Origin: an uncultured Kiritimatiellota bacterium
GTDB lineage: Bacteria; Verrucomicrobiota; Kiritimatiellia; RFP12; UBA1067
Length of the DNA: 64,000 bases
Assembly (NCBI GenBank): GCA_934635385.1
Contig: CAKTZI010000011.1
Span: forward strand, 1-64,000
Direction of reading: 5' to 3'
In this document: piece after piece, positions 35,601 to 43,121 of the stretch
How the letters are laid out: every line of letters starts with the position of its first letter
Numbering within the stretch: position 1 is the stretch's first letter
Position numbers and translations under genes: made by a program
The notes under the pieces: model-generated
What the model saw: only the letters and a program-made list of their open reading frames with translations
The model's database searches: none
Told to the model about the DNA's origin: nothing

Positions 35601-35855
35601 CACTTCCTCAATTCGTGCCGATTCGTGAAGATTCGTGGCTACATTCGCCGGTTTCTGCGCGAAGACCGTCGCGACGACGACCGCCGTCACGAGGTCGGCC
35701 TTGCTGGACGGCGGCAGCCTAACGAACTGCTCCAACAACCCAAGCAGAAACTTTCGTGCGCACACAGCGGTCGCCGCCGCGAGGCATCCGCCCGCAAGAG
35801 CCACGCAAGCCCACACGAAGTACGGTGTACGAAAGATTTCCGCAACTGTTCTCAT
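32637..35855 (-). CDS. Large membrane-anchored protein with in-frame repeat insertions
   Basis: 1072 residues. An N-terminal membrane segment (residues 12-32) and a second hydrophobic stretch near 50 anchor it. Residues about 95-165, 223-265 and 348-408 are low-complexity and are encoded by three hairpin repeat elements (listed separately) of the kind normally found between genes. Around residue 438 WDDDGIPNDVDG is a calcium-binding thrombospondin-3-like motif. A Cys-rich patch (CDGNCGCGGCAVGTYTC, CGCSHE) and beta-sandwich domains follow. The function is unknown. A TATAAT (35864-35869) is only 8 nt before the ATG and no ribosome site is visible, so initiation is probably leaderless. Confidence 0.75.
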   Translation of the reverse strand: MRTVAEIFRTPYFVWACVALAGGCLAAATAVCARKFLLGLLEQFVRLPPSSKADLVTAVVVATVFAQKPANVATNLHESARIEEVMPAASAEGSATLNAEDEEMRRHGEASTDFTDSHGSGEGSSTNQHEATQIQIRDNPCQSVDKTSTDSKETPCLPSSYNSALGDSNPTLSSNDVVRGYRLEAVRTNKAVSYTRPTNARLVSTWHLTDAYRGRVWVMLGEEGKGKKGKGRSAEDNSSVAESEAVGQHRKADRSALLPSSIFLFPLGRHVVTSLWAHTWGKVRPQLRNASNEIAVIGAPMFARHGQSYLWTAATTNGSVVLTWENFFLGNPYERAEVSVSSSQTTERDETPPVTRNGLEKGALRDSSTPVLPTSGNMLGENGLENPEGHSSLILSVSTNVASVSSVVKRQVVDHPAVNAQLELFPNGDFIARSNDIERVYRRVNPDDWDDDGIPNDVDGAPLVAADEPQFGPRQDLSSIAHSNNYYWVDLVAPAANALVTFTGSGASNLPDPSFVAKAGETNRVVLLLGKSYTADCRLTLVCVGASHPDIEIGVDADGHLTVCRPVRCEIVDGSPVAAFRASAVAPRAASGGRRVRFTPAPDGADVSWNGNYCCLEPPPPPFTVPLFSCDGNCGCGGCAVGTYTCRFEGFELSFADWPCGCSHESPPDRPTYPDEDEPDHEPQGLSVSATFSESAIIFEDEYENAPGETVARRSTETEAEFSVYGGTKGGSYSFELRDGGRLERVGGSFLPREGTVEAGESFKIKVRYRAQSASGGAGDVKAVATFTEEESGEKITSEATLTAVKVTIRPIQIEGGNGSEGRHKFGVYELIDCGFEPEVANVSWNVKGGGRMQKDKTYRCPLDAESNPLEVVCGGVSYTPSILVVEPSGVRALNPGVVTYGLSSLSAGGIGLQLDIQVLPLDVSFQEIWVEEVPSTMGVQTGYFTHSYFDGDRCHSRENGAGVWFRVLDENIIDARDTAACTQPYPRMTPGGQLSESLSVGWIAGENVWCIPLGWNVPQTTDGAEPWKCFAADETQTFTIDEFGTAGVRKLRHEAVREVLGSVYLDGVKLW
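34688..34769. repeat. In-frame hairpin element C inside the 1072-aa gene
   Basis: Arms 34688-34722 and 34735-34769 (35 bp each, GCCCTTCGGG at the base, TTCTCCCAAC at the tip) match at about 29 of 35 positions around a 12-nt loop. Outer flanks (about 34632-34808) add further complementary words (ACCACGGA with TCCGTGGT). It is translated in frame. Confidence 0.75.
35061..35185. repeat. In-frame hairpin element B inside the 1072-aa gene
   Basis: Left arm 35061-35093 and right arm 35152-35185 (GGAAGAAGTGCGGA at the inner ends) are near-complements. The spacer of 58 bp contains further partial complementarity. The translation is a Glu/Lys/Ser-rich linker without interruption of the frame. Confidence 0.75.
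35357..35569. repeat. In-frame nested hairpin element A inside the 1072-aa gene
   Basis: Arms 35357-35395 and 35531-35569 are imperfect 39-bp complements (CGCYTAAYGCGGAG to GGCACGGAG). They enclose a second inverted pair built from TCCACGGATT / AATCCGTGGA words. A single arm of the same sequence occurs between genes at 3204-3246. The frame stays open throughout. Confidence 0.75.
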
Positions 35856-35863
35856 TGGCTGGA

Positions 35864-35893
35864 ATTATATCATGTTGGTGAGGATTCCCGCAA
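35864..35893 (-). promoter_or_regulatory. Promoter of the 1072-aa gene (leaderless type)
   Basis: TTGCGG (35888-35893), 18-bp spacer, TATAAT (35864-35869). Only 8 nt separate the -10 from the ATG, so the start point should coincide with the start codon. Confidence 0.7.
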
Positions 35894-35954
35894 ATGCTCA
35901 CCTGTCCGAGACTTGTCGCGAAAAGAGGGAATCGTACGGGCTTTCTAAAGAAAG

Positions 35955-35988
35955 CGCATTCTCACTTTTTTAAAAAAGTGAGAATGCG
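35955..35988. terminator. Perfect 34-bp palindrome, probable terminator
   Basis: Contains the same 32 bp as the palindrome at 5999-6030, extended by one pair. It lies 23 nt after the stop of the 977-residue BspA-like gene. A second small hairpin (GCTTTC-TAAA-GAAAGC, 35940-35955) abuts it. Confidence 0.65.
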
Positions 35989-36011
35989 ATGCCCTGCTTT
36001 TTGCCCAGCGG

Positions 36012-38945
36012 CTACTTGCTGACGCGGATCAAATAGAAGCCGCTCGCGCCGCCCTTCACCGTCACCTTCGGCATCCACGGCGCGCCGTCGCCGACGGTCG
36101 AGGCCCCGGCCTTGAGCTCGCCCAGAGACGCTCCCTCGTAAAGCCGGTAGACGAGGCCGGGCCTCGTCTTGACGGTCTTCAGCACCGGGTCTTCCGCCGT
36201 CAGCCTGACTTCCGCGCCATTCGCCGTGTCGAGCGCTTCGTTCGCGTACTTCGCCTTCACCGTCGCCGCGCCGAGATCGATGACGCCATTGACCGCCGCC
36301 GGGATGTCGAGATAGTCCGTGATGTCCGCCGCGTCGCGCACGATCCGCACCTTCGCGCCGTTCGGCGCGACCGACTTCACGTCGGGCGAAACTCTCACCG
36401 TCGCCACGTCCACACCGTCCGGAATCGTCACCTCCGCGACGGCTGCGGAGAACGAGAAGTCCGTCAAGGCGACGCATCCCCCGAAGAACCCGTCGGGAAT
36501 CTCCGTCACGTCCTCGCCCAACGCGACATGGGTCAGTTGTGCGTATGCCGACGGGAACAGGTCCTTCAGCGTGGTCGACTTTACGACCGCCCCCGAATTC
36601 AACGCAACGCGAGCGAGGCTGCTGCAACCGTCGAACGCCTCGTCGCCGATGTTCGTCACGCCAGCGGGCAACGTCAACGACGTGAGACTGCTGCATCCGT
36701 AGAATGCATAACTACCGATGCTCGCCACGCCATCGGGTATCGTCATCGACGTGAGGCCACTGCAGCCGCAGAACGCAAAGTTGCCGATGCTCGTCACACT
36801 GTCGGGCATCGTCACCGACGTAAGGCCGCTGCATTCGAAGAACACGCTGCCGCTGATGTTCGTCACGCCGGCGGGTATCGTCGCCGAGGTATCGTCTCCA
36901 ACATAGTCGTACAGAACTCCCCGTATGACAACAAACCCTTCGAGATCCGCAAGCCCGTCACAACACTTGAACGCGCTGTCGCCGATGCTCGTCACGCTAT
37001 TGGGTAACCTTATCGACCTTAGGCCGCTGCAACCTCTAAACGCATCGTCGCCGATGCTCGTCACGCCGTCGGGTATCATCACCGAGGTGAGGCCTTTTCG
37101 ATAGAAGAACACGCCGCCGCCGATGCTCGCCACGCCGGCGGGTATCGTCACCGAGGTATTGTCTCCGACATAGTCGCATAGAACCCCCTTTATGATAACA
37201 AAACCTTCGGAGTCCGCAAGCCCGTCACAGCCGGAGAACGCATAATCACCAATATTCGTCACGCTATCGGGTATCGTCACCGACGTGAGGCCGCTGCAGC
37301 CGGAGAACGCCCAGTCGCCGATCTCGAGCTTCGCTTCCGTCACGCCGTCGGTCTCGTAGACCTTGACGAACGCCACGCGCTGAAGCGTCTTGACGCCATG
37401 AAACGCGCTCTCGCCGATCATCTTGCAGTATTTCGCGAGTTTCAGCGTCGTCATGCCGCACGTCGAGTTCCCGAACGCGTCCTCCTTGATCTCCGTCACC
37501 GGGATGCCGTCGATCGTCTCCGGGATCACGAGTTCGGTCGATCCGAGCGCCTCGCCGCCGAGTCCGTCGATTCGCATCGTGCCGTCGGCCTTGACGGTCG
37601 CCCGGTAGTTGTGGACGAGCAGCGTGCCGTAGACCTGCGTGACGGCGTAGTTCGACGCGACCGTGCCCGCCGTGAACGCATAGGCGAAGGTGTTCTCGTA
37701 GGATCCGGGGGCGGTCACGGACGCGAAGTCCGAGAACGTCACGCCGTCCGCGCCGACGAACCCGTTGCCCGAAATGACAGGCGCCGTCTCGCGGGAATGC
37801 GCCGCGCCGTCCCACGCCCATTCGGCGTCCGCGCTCGTGAAGGTCAGTTCGCGCGGCGCGATCGCGAAGGTCGCCTCGACCGTGCCCCCGTAGTTGCCGA
37901 CGCCCGTGACGGTGACCTTCGCCGTGCCCGCGTTCACGTTGGCGGCGTAGGCGATGGTGTAGTCGGACGACGAGAAGCTCGCGAGCGTGTCCGTGACGGA
38001 AACCGTCGGCGTCTTTGCCGTGCCGTCGTACTTGTAGCCCGCTTCGGGGATTCCGAGAAGCGTGAGCGTCGCGTTCGAGATTTGGCGCGGATTCACCGTG
38101 ACGGTCGCCGCGTTCGTCACGCCCGCATAGCCGTCCGCGAGCGCACGATACCAGACTTTCGTTGCCGTGCAGACGTTCGTGAAGAGAATCGCGTCCGCCT
38201 GCCAGGGGCCGTCCTTGGCGCGTGCGTATTCGACCGTCGCGCCGCTCGCCGGCGTCGTGACGGAAACGGAGATGCCGTGCCCCTCGCCGTCATAGCCGAC
38301 ATTCACGACCGCTGCCGTCGCACGGACGGTCGGATTCTCCGGGTCGGTTACGTCAACTTTCGTCAATGTTCCCTCCACGGTGTCGTCGCCATCTCTCAAT
38401 TGCATCCTGAATGAGGACTTTCCGTCGTTGCAAGTGCATATAGTGTCTCGGAAGACGTAGGTCGCGTCAAACTCGTCGTCCTCCTCGTCATTCCAGCACC
38501 AGCACGTTGCGATGACGTGGCAGTCGCGACTCTCGATGATCTTCCATCCCTTGTTGTCGCTGTCGCTTTCGTCGGTCTCCCCGTCGTCGAAGATGTATTT
38601 CTCGTGTGACCCGATGGAGGTCAGCGTCAACTCATAGTTCCCCTTGTAGACTTCGGATGAGCCATCGTGCTCATATACGACATTCACGACCGCTCCCGTC
38701 CACGTCCCCAAGACCCAACTCGGCCAGCCCTCGGTTGGAACCAAGTTGTCCGCATCAATCGTCGCCTGAAGCGTCTTCTTGGCGGAAGATGCCTCAAGGC
38801 CGGAATTCCCATTCCCTCCAGATGTTCCATTCTCGTACCATGTCGCCGTCCAGGCGTTGGCGGCGACGAGCAACGTGCCCACGAACACGTAGGATCGTTT
38901 TACCACATGTCTAATCTTCAGTTGTTTCATGACTTTCCGATTCAT
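36012..38945 (-). CDS. BspA-like LRR surface protein with MBG domains
   Basis: About 977 residues from the ATG at 38945; in-frame alternatives at 38978 (GTG) and 38930 are possible because no ribosome site is strong. A signal peptide is clear (VVKRSYVFVGTLLVAANAWTA). Residues about 295-450 contain MBG-type immunoglobulin-like repeats (YKYDGTAKTPTVSVTDTL, NYGGTVEATFAI). Residues about 490-795 are LRR_5 repeats (CSGLTSVTIPDSVTNIGDYAF). The last ~140 residues (from VTIPDGVDVATVRV) are homologous to the C-terminus of the 3027-residue protein and end GGASGFYLIRVSK. Predicted role: surface adhesion or glycan binding. Confidence 0.88.
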   Translation of the reverse strand: MNRKVMKQLKIRHVVKRSYVFVGTLLVAANAWTATWYENGTSGGNGNSGLEASSAKKTLQATIDADNLVPTEGWPSWVLGTWTGAVVNVVYEHDGSSEVYKGNYELTLTSIGSHEKYIFDDGETDESDSDNKGWKIIESRDCHVIATCWCWNDEEDDEFDATYVFRDTICTCNDGKSSFRMQLRDGDDTVEGTLTKVDVTDPENPTVRATAAVVNVGYDGEGHGISVSVTTPASGATVEYARAKDGPWQADAILFTNVCTATKVWYRALADGYAGVTNAATVTVNPRQISNATLTLLGIPEAGYKYDGTAKTPTVSVTDTLASFSSSDYTIAYAANVNAGTAKVTVTGVGNYGGTVEATFAIAPRELTFTSADAEWAWDGAAHSRETAPVISGNGFVGADGVTFSDFASVTAPGSYENTFAYAFTAGTVASNYAVTQVYGTLLVHNYRATVKADGTMRIDGLGGEALGSTELVIPETIDGIPVTEIKEDAFGNSTCGMTTLKLAKYCKMIGESAFHGVKTLQRVAFVKVYETDGVTEAKLEIGDWAFSGCSGLTSVTIPDSVTNIGDYAFSGCDGLADSEGFVIIKGVLCDYVGDNTSVTIPAGVASIGGGVFFYRKGLTSVMIPDGVTSIGDDAFRGCSGLRSIRLPNSVTSIGDSAFKCCDGLADLEGFVVIRGVLYDYVGDDTSATIPAGVTNISGSVFFECSGLTSVTMPDSVTSIGNFAFCGCSGLTSMTIPDGVASIGSYAFYGCSSLTSLTLPAGVTNIGDEAFDGCSSLARVALNSGAVVKSTTLKDLFPSAYAQLTHVALGEDVTEIPDGFFGGCVALTDFSFSAAVAEVTIPDGVDVATVRVSPDVKSVAPNGAKVRIVRDAADITDYLDIPAAVNGVIDLGAATVKAKYANEALDTANGAEVRLTAEDPVLKTVKTRPGLVYRLYEGASLGELKAGASTVGDGAPWMPKVTVKGGASGFYLIRVSK

Positions 38946-39256
38946 AGGGTTCCGCACCCCAAGTTTTACGGAAGGCACAGTCGCCGGGCGCAGAAAAAGG
39001 AACGGCGTGCCTTCACATCATGTTCCACCTGAGGCACGACCAAGCGCCTTATCAAAAACACGGAATAGAAGACACGCCGCGTGTGACCGACACGCGACGC
39101 ATCTTACATATTCGGCTCTTGATTGAAGATTTGGTCGGTTTTCAGATGGAGCCAAATACGCAAGAATGCGTACGCCTCGCGGGCCTCGGATGGGTTTCCG
39201 CGAGTCCTTCTCCTTTCGGCCCCATTGGGCAACCGTAGGTAAAAGGTTTTGCCGCC

Positions 39257-39297
39257 CGAGTTTACAAAATCAGGTCAGACCTAAATTTGTAAACTCG
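39257..39297. repeat. REP-like hairpin
   Basis: Perfect 12-bp arms CGAGTTTACAAA (39257-39268) and TTTGTAAACTCG (39286-39297). The 17-nt interior holds a second small palindrome, AGGT-CAG-ACCT. The shape is that of a repetitive extragenic palindrome, but no transposase is nearby. Confidence 0.6.
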
Positions 39298-39402
39298 TTC
39301 AGCCGAGGGCTGACGTCGGTGCCCGTCAGCCGTTTCAAAGAGCCATCACGGTTTTGGCCGTGCGCCGGGCGAGGCACCTCCCGCCCGACGAAACCTGCGC
39401 GA

Positions 39403-39432
39403 ATTATACCACGTTCCGCCAAACGCCGTCAA
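39403..39432 (-). promoter_or_regulatory. Orphan promoter (within 54-bp repeat copy)
   Basis: TTGACG (39427-39432), 18-bp spacer, TATAAT (39403-39408). It is identical to the promoter of PIN module 2, including flanks (39381-39434), but no toxin gene follows. It probably marks the former site of a similar module. Confidence 0.65.
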
Positions 39433-39497
39433 ATCGGCAAGTCGCATGATCTTTTCCTGTGGTTTTGCGCTCGAACGGCAGTGCTTTTCTTTTCATA

Positions 39498-39587
39498 TCA
39501 CGCAAGCAGGGACAAGTACTTCTTGAACAGTGAAAACGGAGGATTCGTCACGACGATGTCGGCCTCCTTCAGCAGTTCGAGGCATTC
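39498..39587 (-). pseudogene. Relic of an EcoRI-type adenine DNA methylase
   Basis: Thirty codons read ECLELLKEADIVVTNPPF followed by SLFKKYLSLLA and a stop. D-x-V-x-TNPPFSLF is the catalytic motif of N6-adenine methylases, and this spacing is that of the EcoRI methylase family. The remaining ~300 residues are missing on both sides, so this is a dead fragment of a lost restriction-modification system. Confidence 0.65.
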
Positions 39588-39645
39588 GGGGCTTCAACGG
39601 TGGAGGCACCTTCCGAGCGCGCGGCAGGCATCGGAGCTTCCTCTT

Positions 39646-41172
39646 TCAGTACCGCTGCAGCAGCTCCAGCATCTTGCGGTCGATCCGATGGCCCTGGAAC
39701 GCCTCATAGTCCACGTCCGCGCGATTGCTGTCCAGCAGCCCGAACCCGCCGCGGAAGTTCCAGAACGCCCAGCCGATGTTGCGCGCCTTCAGCTCCTTCA
39801 GCAGGCTTTCGAGATAGGCGAGCGACACGTCGTGCGGCGTCCGGTTGAAGACGCCCGTCTCGCCGACCATGACGAACCGCCCCGCCGCGAGCGCGTCCTC
39901 CCAGGGGGCGAAGACGTTGTCGCGCAGGAAGTCCGCGCCCGTGTAGGCCGCTCCGTCCCGGTTCACGAGCGGCTGCGGCGCGTCCCAGCCCGCGAAGCGC
40001 ACGGGCGTCCGCGCGGGCATCCACGGCAGCCGCCAGCGGTAGGACGGGACGACGCGCGCCGACCGCCCGTCCGCCGCGAACACGAGGGCGTCCACCTCCA
40101 TCCAGTCGCCCTGACCCAAGCCGATCTCCAGCCGCGCGCACGCCGGCACGTCCACCGCAAACGGCGCCACGGGTACACCCGCCCACTCCTCGTTGGAGCG
40201 CGCCACAAGGTTCGTGTAGCCGTCCGCCCCCTTCTCCTGCGGGAAGAAACGCCGGCGACCGACTTCGCGGCCGTCGGCCTTCACGACGAGTTCCGCGAGG
40301 CGGTTGACGCGACCCGGCACGACCGTCAGCCGGCAGGCGGGTACCCGCTCGATGACGATCGGCTCGTCCACCCCCTTCTTGCGCGAGCCGTAGAGCGGAC
40401 TCGTCACGGGGACGGGCGGCCACTGCGGCGTCGGCCACGCGCCGTCGCGCCTGCACCAGGGCGCCTCGTAGTGCGTGATCTCCATCGGGTCGTACACGTG
40501 AAGGCTCAGGCCGACGGACGCGGGAATCTCGCCGCGCGGCGGCATCCGCGCCATCTGGAGGCCGTCCGCCACGACGAACCGCGCGGGCGACTCAGCGTGG
40601 ATCGCCTGCTCGCAGGCGGCGATGAACGCCGCGTAGGCCGCCGCGTCGCAGTCGGCGCTCGGCTCGTTGAAGAGGTTGAAGGAGAGGGCGTCGCCCGGAA
40701 CGTCGCGGTAGCGGCGCGCGAAGAACGTCCAGCAGGCGACGTTCGCGCGGATGAGCGCAGGGGCTTCGAGAATCGCCTTCTTCGAGCGGCTGACCGCATA
40801 GTCCACGCCCGGCGGAATCGAGAAGCAGAACTGGATGTGGATGTTGTGCTTCCGGCCCCAGCCAAGCATCTCGTCGATGGGCGGGAAGAGCGCGGGGTCC
40901 GGCTCGAACGTGCCGGGACGGCAGAAGTAGCGGTGGTCGATCATGACGCGCGCGAAGTTGAAGCCCCAGTCGCGCATGAGGATGAGGTCGCGCTCGTCCC
41001 ACGTCCCGGAGAACATGCCCTTGATGGCCTTGCCGTCGATGTTGAAGCCGCGCCAGCGCACGGCGGGACGTCCCGGCGCGCCAGCGGGCGTCGCGTCCGC
41101 CGCGCACGCACCACCGAAGCAGACGCCGAAGCCGAGAATGAACAGGAGAGCAATCTGTGAGCCGTTTTTCAT
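39646..41172 (-). CDS. GH5-like secreted glycoside hydrolase
   Basis: 508 residues from the ATG at 41172, with a signal peptide (IALLFILGFGVCFGGACA). The pattern RWRGFNIDGKAIKGMF, WGFNFARVMIDHRYF, LSFNLFNEPSA (NEP: expected acid/base Glu) and RFVMVGETGVFN (expected nucleophile Glu) with WAFWNFRGGFG is that of GH5 / clan GH-A enzymes. A beta-rich insertion (about 260-400) sits between the catalytic Glu segments, perhaps a carbohydrate-binding module. No ribosome site is present; GATAAT lies 9 nt before the ATG, so the mRNA may be leaderless. Its upstream region is shared with the GRE operon, and a PAS-AraC regulator is divergent. Confidence 0.85.
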   Translation of the reverse strand: MKNGSQIALLFILGFGVCFGGACAADATPAGAPGRPAVRWRGFNIDGKAIKGMFSGTWDERDLILMRDWGFNFARVMIDHRYFCRPGTFEPDPALFPPIDEMLGWGRKHNIHIQFCFSIPPGVDYAVSRSKKAILEAPALIRANVACWTFFARRYRDVPGDALSFNLFNEPSADCDAAAYAAFIAACEQAIHAESPARFVVADGLQMARMPPRGEIPASVGLSLHVYDPMEITHYEAPWCRRDGAWPTPQWPPVPVTSPLYGSRKKGVDEPIVIERVPACRLTVVPGRVNRLAELVVKADGREVGRRRFFPQEKGADGYTNLVARSNEEWAGVPVAPFAVDVPACARLEIGLGQGDWMEVDALVFAADGRSARVVPSYRWRLPWMPARTPVRFAGWDAPQPLVNRDGAAYTGADFLRDNVFAPWEDALAAGRFVMVGETGVFNRTPHDVSLAYLESLLKELKARNIGWAFWNFRGGFGLLDSNRADVDYEAFQGHRIDRKMLELLQRY

Positions 41173-41173
41173 G

Positions 41174-41268
41174 GTGTGCGTATTATCGCATAATCCGCCA
41201 GCAAATGCTTGCACGATTGGGCTAAAAAAGTGTATGATCGGCTCATCCCCTTCAAGGCGGGAATACAA
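41174..41268 (-). promoter_or_regulatory. Shared promoter/operator region of the GH5-like gene
   Basis: Aligns with 31696-31790 in front of the GRE operon. The 20 bases TTGCACGATTGGGCTAAAAA (41209-41228) and GCGTATTATCGCATAA (41178-41193) are identical. It lies in the 185-bp gap to the divergent regulator gene, which is a natural place for that regulator's binding site. Confidence 0.7.
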
Positions 41269-41345
41269 GGGCGCGACAGGCGGAGACGCCTTGGCGCCGA
41301 CCGTCCGGGCCGACGGCCCTCATCGCCGCGCGCCCCTGATTTTGC

Positions 41346-41351
41346 TATAAT
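41346..41351 (+). promoter_or_regulatory. -10 box of the PAS-AraC regulator gene
   Basis: TATAAT lies 6 nt before the ATG at 41358. No good -35 is visible at 17-18 bp. The arrangement suggests a leaderless transcript, perhaps needing an activator. Confidence 0.5.
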
Positions 41352-41357
41352 TCCCGC

Positions 41358-42299
41358 ATGACGAGATCTGACAAGACACAGGGGCAGGGCCGAAAGAACA
41401 GGACGCACAAGACGCAGAGGACGCACAAGACAGGCTTGGCGAACCCTGCGGCCTGTTCGCCTTGCGGGTCTTCTGCTTCAGCGTCCCCTGCGTCCTGTTC
41501 GTCCCGTGCGTCCTGTTTGCCCCCAGCCGGCACCACCGCCCTGACCGACCCGGAGAAGGAGGCTCTGCGCGCGGCATTCTTCGCCGCGCTCGGGCCGAAC
41601 GCCGCCGTCTTCAAGGAACTGCTGGAGCGCGCCCCCGAGCTGTGCTTCTACATGAAGGACCGCGAGGGCCGCATCATGGCCCTGAACCGCCGCAACTGCG
41701 AAGTCTGCAACATCCGCAGCGAATGGGACGCGATCGGCCGCACGTCACGCGACCTCTTTCCGCCGACGCTCGCCGACGACTACATGGAGCTGGATCACGA
41801 GGTCCTGAAGACGGGGCGCCCCGTCCTCCAGCGCGTCACCGCCCACCCCGCCGACTACTCCAACCGCCTGATGATCTCCGACGTCTATCCGCTGCGCGAC
41901 CGGCGCGGACGCCTCATCGGCACGGCCCGCGCCTACCGGCTCACGAGCCGCGACTCGTCCGAGGCGCGCAACTACAACGCCCTGCGCGCCGTCGCGACCG
42001 AGATCGACCGGCGCTATGCCGAACCCCTTTCGCTCGACGCCCTGGCCCAGCGGGCGGGCATGTCGAAGAGCACGTTCAAGCGCACGTTCACCCGGCTTTT
42101 CGAGGTCTCGCCCGGCCAGTACCTGCTGCGCGTGCGGCTCAACGCCGCGCGGCGGCTGCTGGAGACGACGGACAAGCTCATCTCCGACGTCGCGCTCGAC
42201 TGCGGCTTCTACGACCAAAGCCACTTCAGCCGCCTCTTCCGCCGCGCGCGCGGCCTCACGCCCGGCGCCTATCGCCGCGCCCACGCGCAGACGGGATAG
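41358..42299 (+). CDS. PAS-domain AraC-family transcriptional regulator
   Basis: 313 residues. Residues about 14-54 (KNRTHKTQRTHKTG ... SASASPASCSSRASC) are low complexity and encoded by an in-frame hairpin repeat (41398-41518). Residues 78-195 form a PAS sensor domain (VFKELLERAPELCFYMKDREGRIMALNRR; PLRDRRGRLIGTARAYRLT). Residues 205-310 are an AraC-type double helix-turn-helix (LSLDALAQRAGMSKSTFKRTF, ISDVALDCGFYDQSHFSRLFRRARGLTPGAYRR). It is the one clear intact gene on the plus strand and is divergent from the GH5-like gene. By position and by the shared upstream sequence, it is the likely regulator of that gene and the GRE operon. Confidence 0.92.
   Translation: MTRSDKTQGQGRKNRTHKTQRTHKTGLANPAACSPCGSSASASPASCSSRASCLPPAGTTALTDPEKEALRAAFFAALGPNAAVFKELLERAPELCFYMKDREGRIMALNRRNCEVCNIRSEWDAIGRTSRDLFPPTLADDYMELDHEVLKTGRPVLQRVTAHPADYSNRLMISDVYPLRDRRGRLIGTARAYRLTSRDSSEARNYNALRAVATEIDRRYAEPLSLDALAQRAGMSKSTFKRTFTRLFEVSPGQYLLRVRLNAARRLLETTDKLISDVALDCGFYDQSHFSRLFRRARGLTPGAYRRAHAQTG
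41398..41518. repeat. In-frame hairpin element inside the regulator gene
   Basis: Left arm 41398-41434 (ACAGGACGCACAAGACGCAG and on) and right arm 41481-41518 (GCGTCCCCTGCGTCCTGTTC and on) are imperfect complements. They are translated without frame disruption as a Lys/Thr-rich then Ser/Ala/Cys-rich stretch before the PAS domain. Confidence 0.7.
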
Positions 42300-42369
42300 G
42301 TCGCCTCGTCCTCGTTCCACCAGACGCCTGACAGGACTGGCTTCACGACGCTTCGCGCCCTGCAAGCCC

Positions 42370-43110
42370 TCAGACCCCCATCAGAACAAAGGAGTAGTTG
42401 TCGGGGGCGCCGTGGCGGACGACATCCGCCGCGATGCGCGCCGCCGCTGCGTCCAGCGTCGGCGCGGCGGACACGAAAGCGGCGAGGCGTCCGGCCGAGA
42501 CGACATCGTGCACGCCGTCCGTGCAAAGGAGAAACCGCGAGGAATCCGTCGACTCGAGTTCCGTCCATTCGACGCGCACCGTCTCCGCCGCGCCGATCGC
42601 GCGCGTGAGCGCATGGCTGCCGCCGCCGAGGCGGTGGTCATGCGTCAGCAGTTCCGGCATGCCGCGCCGGAAGCGGTAGATGCGGCTGTCGCCGACATTG
42701 CAGATCGCCGCATGGCGCGGATTCGCCGGATCGAGCACAAGCGCGGCGACCGTCGAGGCCACGAGCGGCACGCCCTTCTCGCGGGCGTAGGCGTACAGGG
42801 CCGCGTTCGCGTCCTCAATGGCCTTCTGCACCGCCGACGTGCGGGCCTTGAACGTGTCCGCCGCCGCATAGACGACCATCTTCAGGTTCGCGCACACGAT
42901 CTCGCTCGCCCGCGCGCCTTCCGCGCCGCCGCCCACGCCGTCCGCGACGCAGTAGACGAGCCGTTCGTCATCGACAAAGAGGTGATCCTGGTTGTCGGCG
43001 CGCGCCAGCCCCGTTTCGCTCATCGCGGCGGAGCGGATCCGCGATGCCTCGGACGACGGCGCGGCATCCGCCGAGGACCTTTCCCTTTTGCGAAACCCGA
43101 AGAGAATCAT
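42370..43110 (-). CDS. PP2C-type serine/threonine phosphatase
   Basis: 246 residues from the ATG at 43110, 11 nt after the stop of the upstream gene. Motifs of the metal-dependent PP2C family are present: ARADNQDHLFV (first metal Asp region), VYCVADGVGGG, AAICNVGDSRIYRFR, LTHDHRL, FLLCTDGVHDVV and APDNYSFVLM. There is no membrane segment, so it is the short soluble bacterial form that usually opposes Hanks-type kinases. No kinase is in this window. It ends the long minus-strand run and converges with the AraC regulator gene. Confidence 0.92.
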   Translation of the reverse strand: MILFGFRKRERSSADAAPSSEASRIRSAAMSETGLARADNQDHLFVDDERLVYCVADGVGGGAEGARASEIVCANLKMVVYAAADTFKARTSAVQKAIEDANAALYAYAREKGVPLVASTVAALVLDPANPRHAAICNVGDSRIYRFRRGMPELLTHDHRLGGGSHALTRAIGAAETVRVEWTELESTDSSRFLLCTDGVHDVVSAGRLAAFVSAAPTLDAAAARIAADVVRHGAPDNYSFVLMGV

Positions 43111-43121
43111 CGTCTCACGCC

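Larger units (their letters stand above)
38946..39497. other. Gene-free region with hairpin and orphan promoter
   Basis: About 550 bp without a supported gene. It contains a small inverted repeat (CGCGTGT/ACACGCG near 39078-39096), the strong hairpin at 39257-39297 and the orphan promoter at 39403-39432. It looks like an accumulation of remnants. Confidence 0.5.

Noticed and set aside
39166..41160. 664-codon plus-strand frame across the GH5-like gene
   Set aside because: Shadow of the GH5-like gene on the minus strand, which has signal peptide and catalytic motifs.
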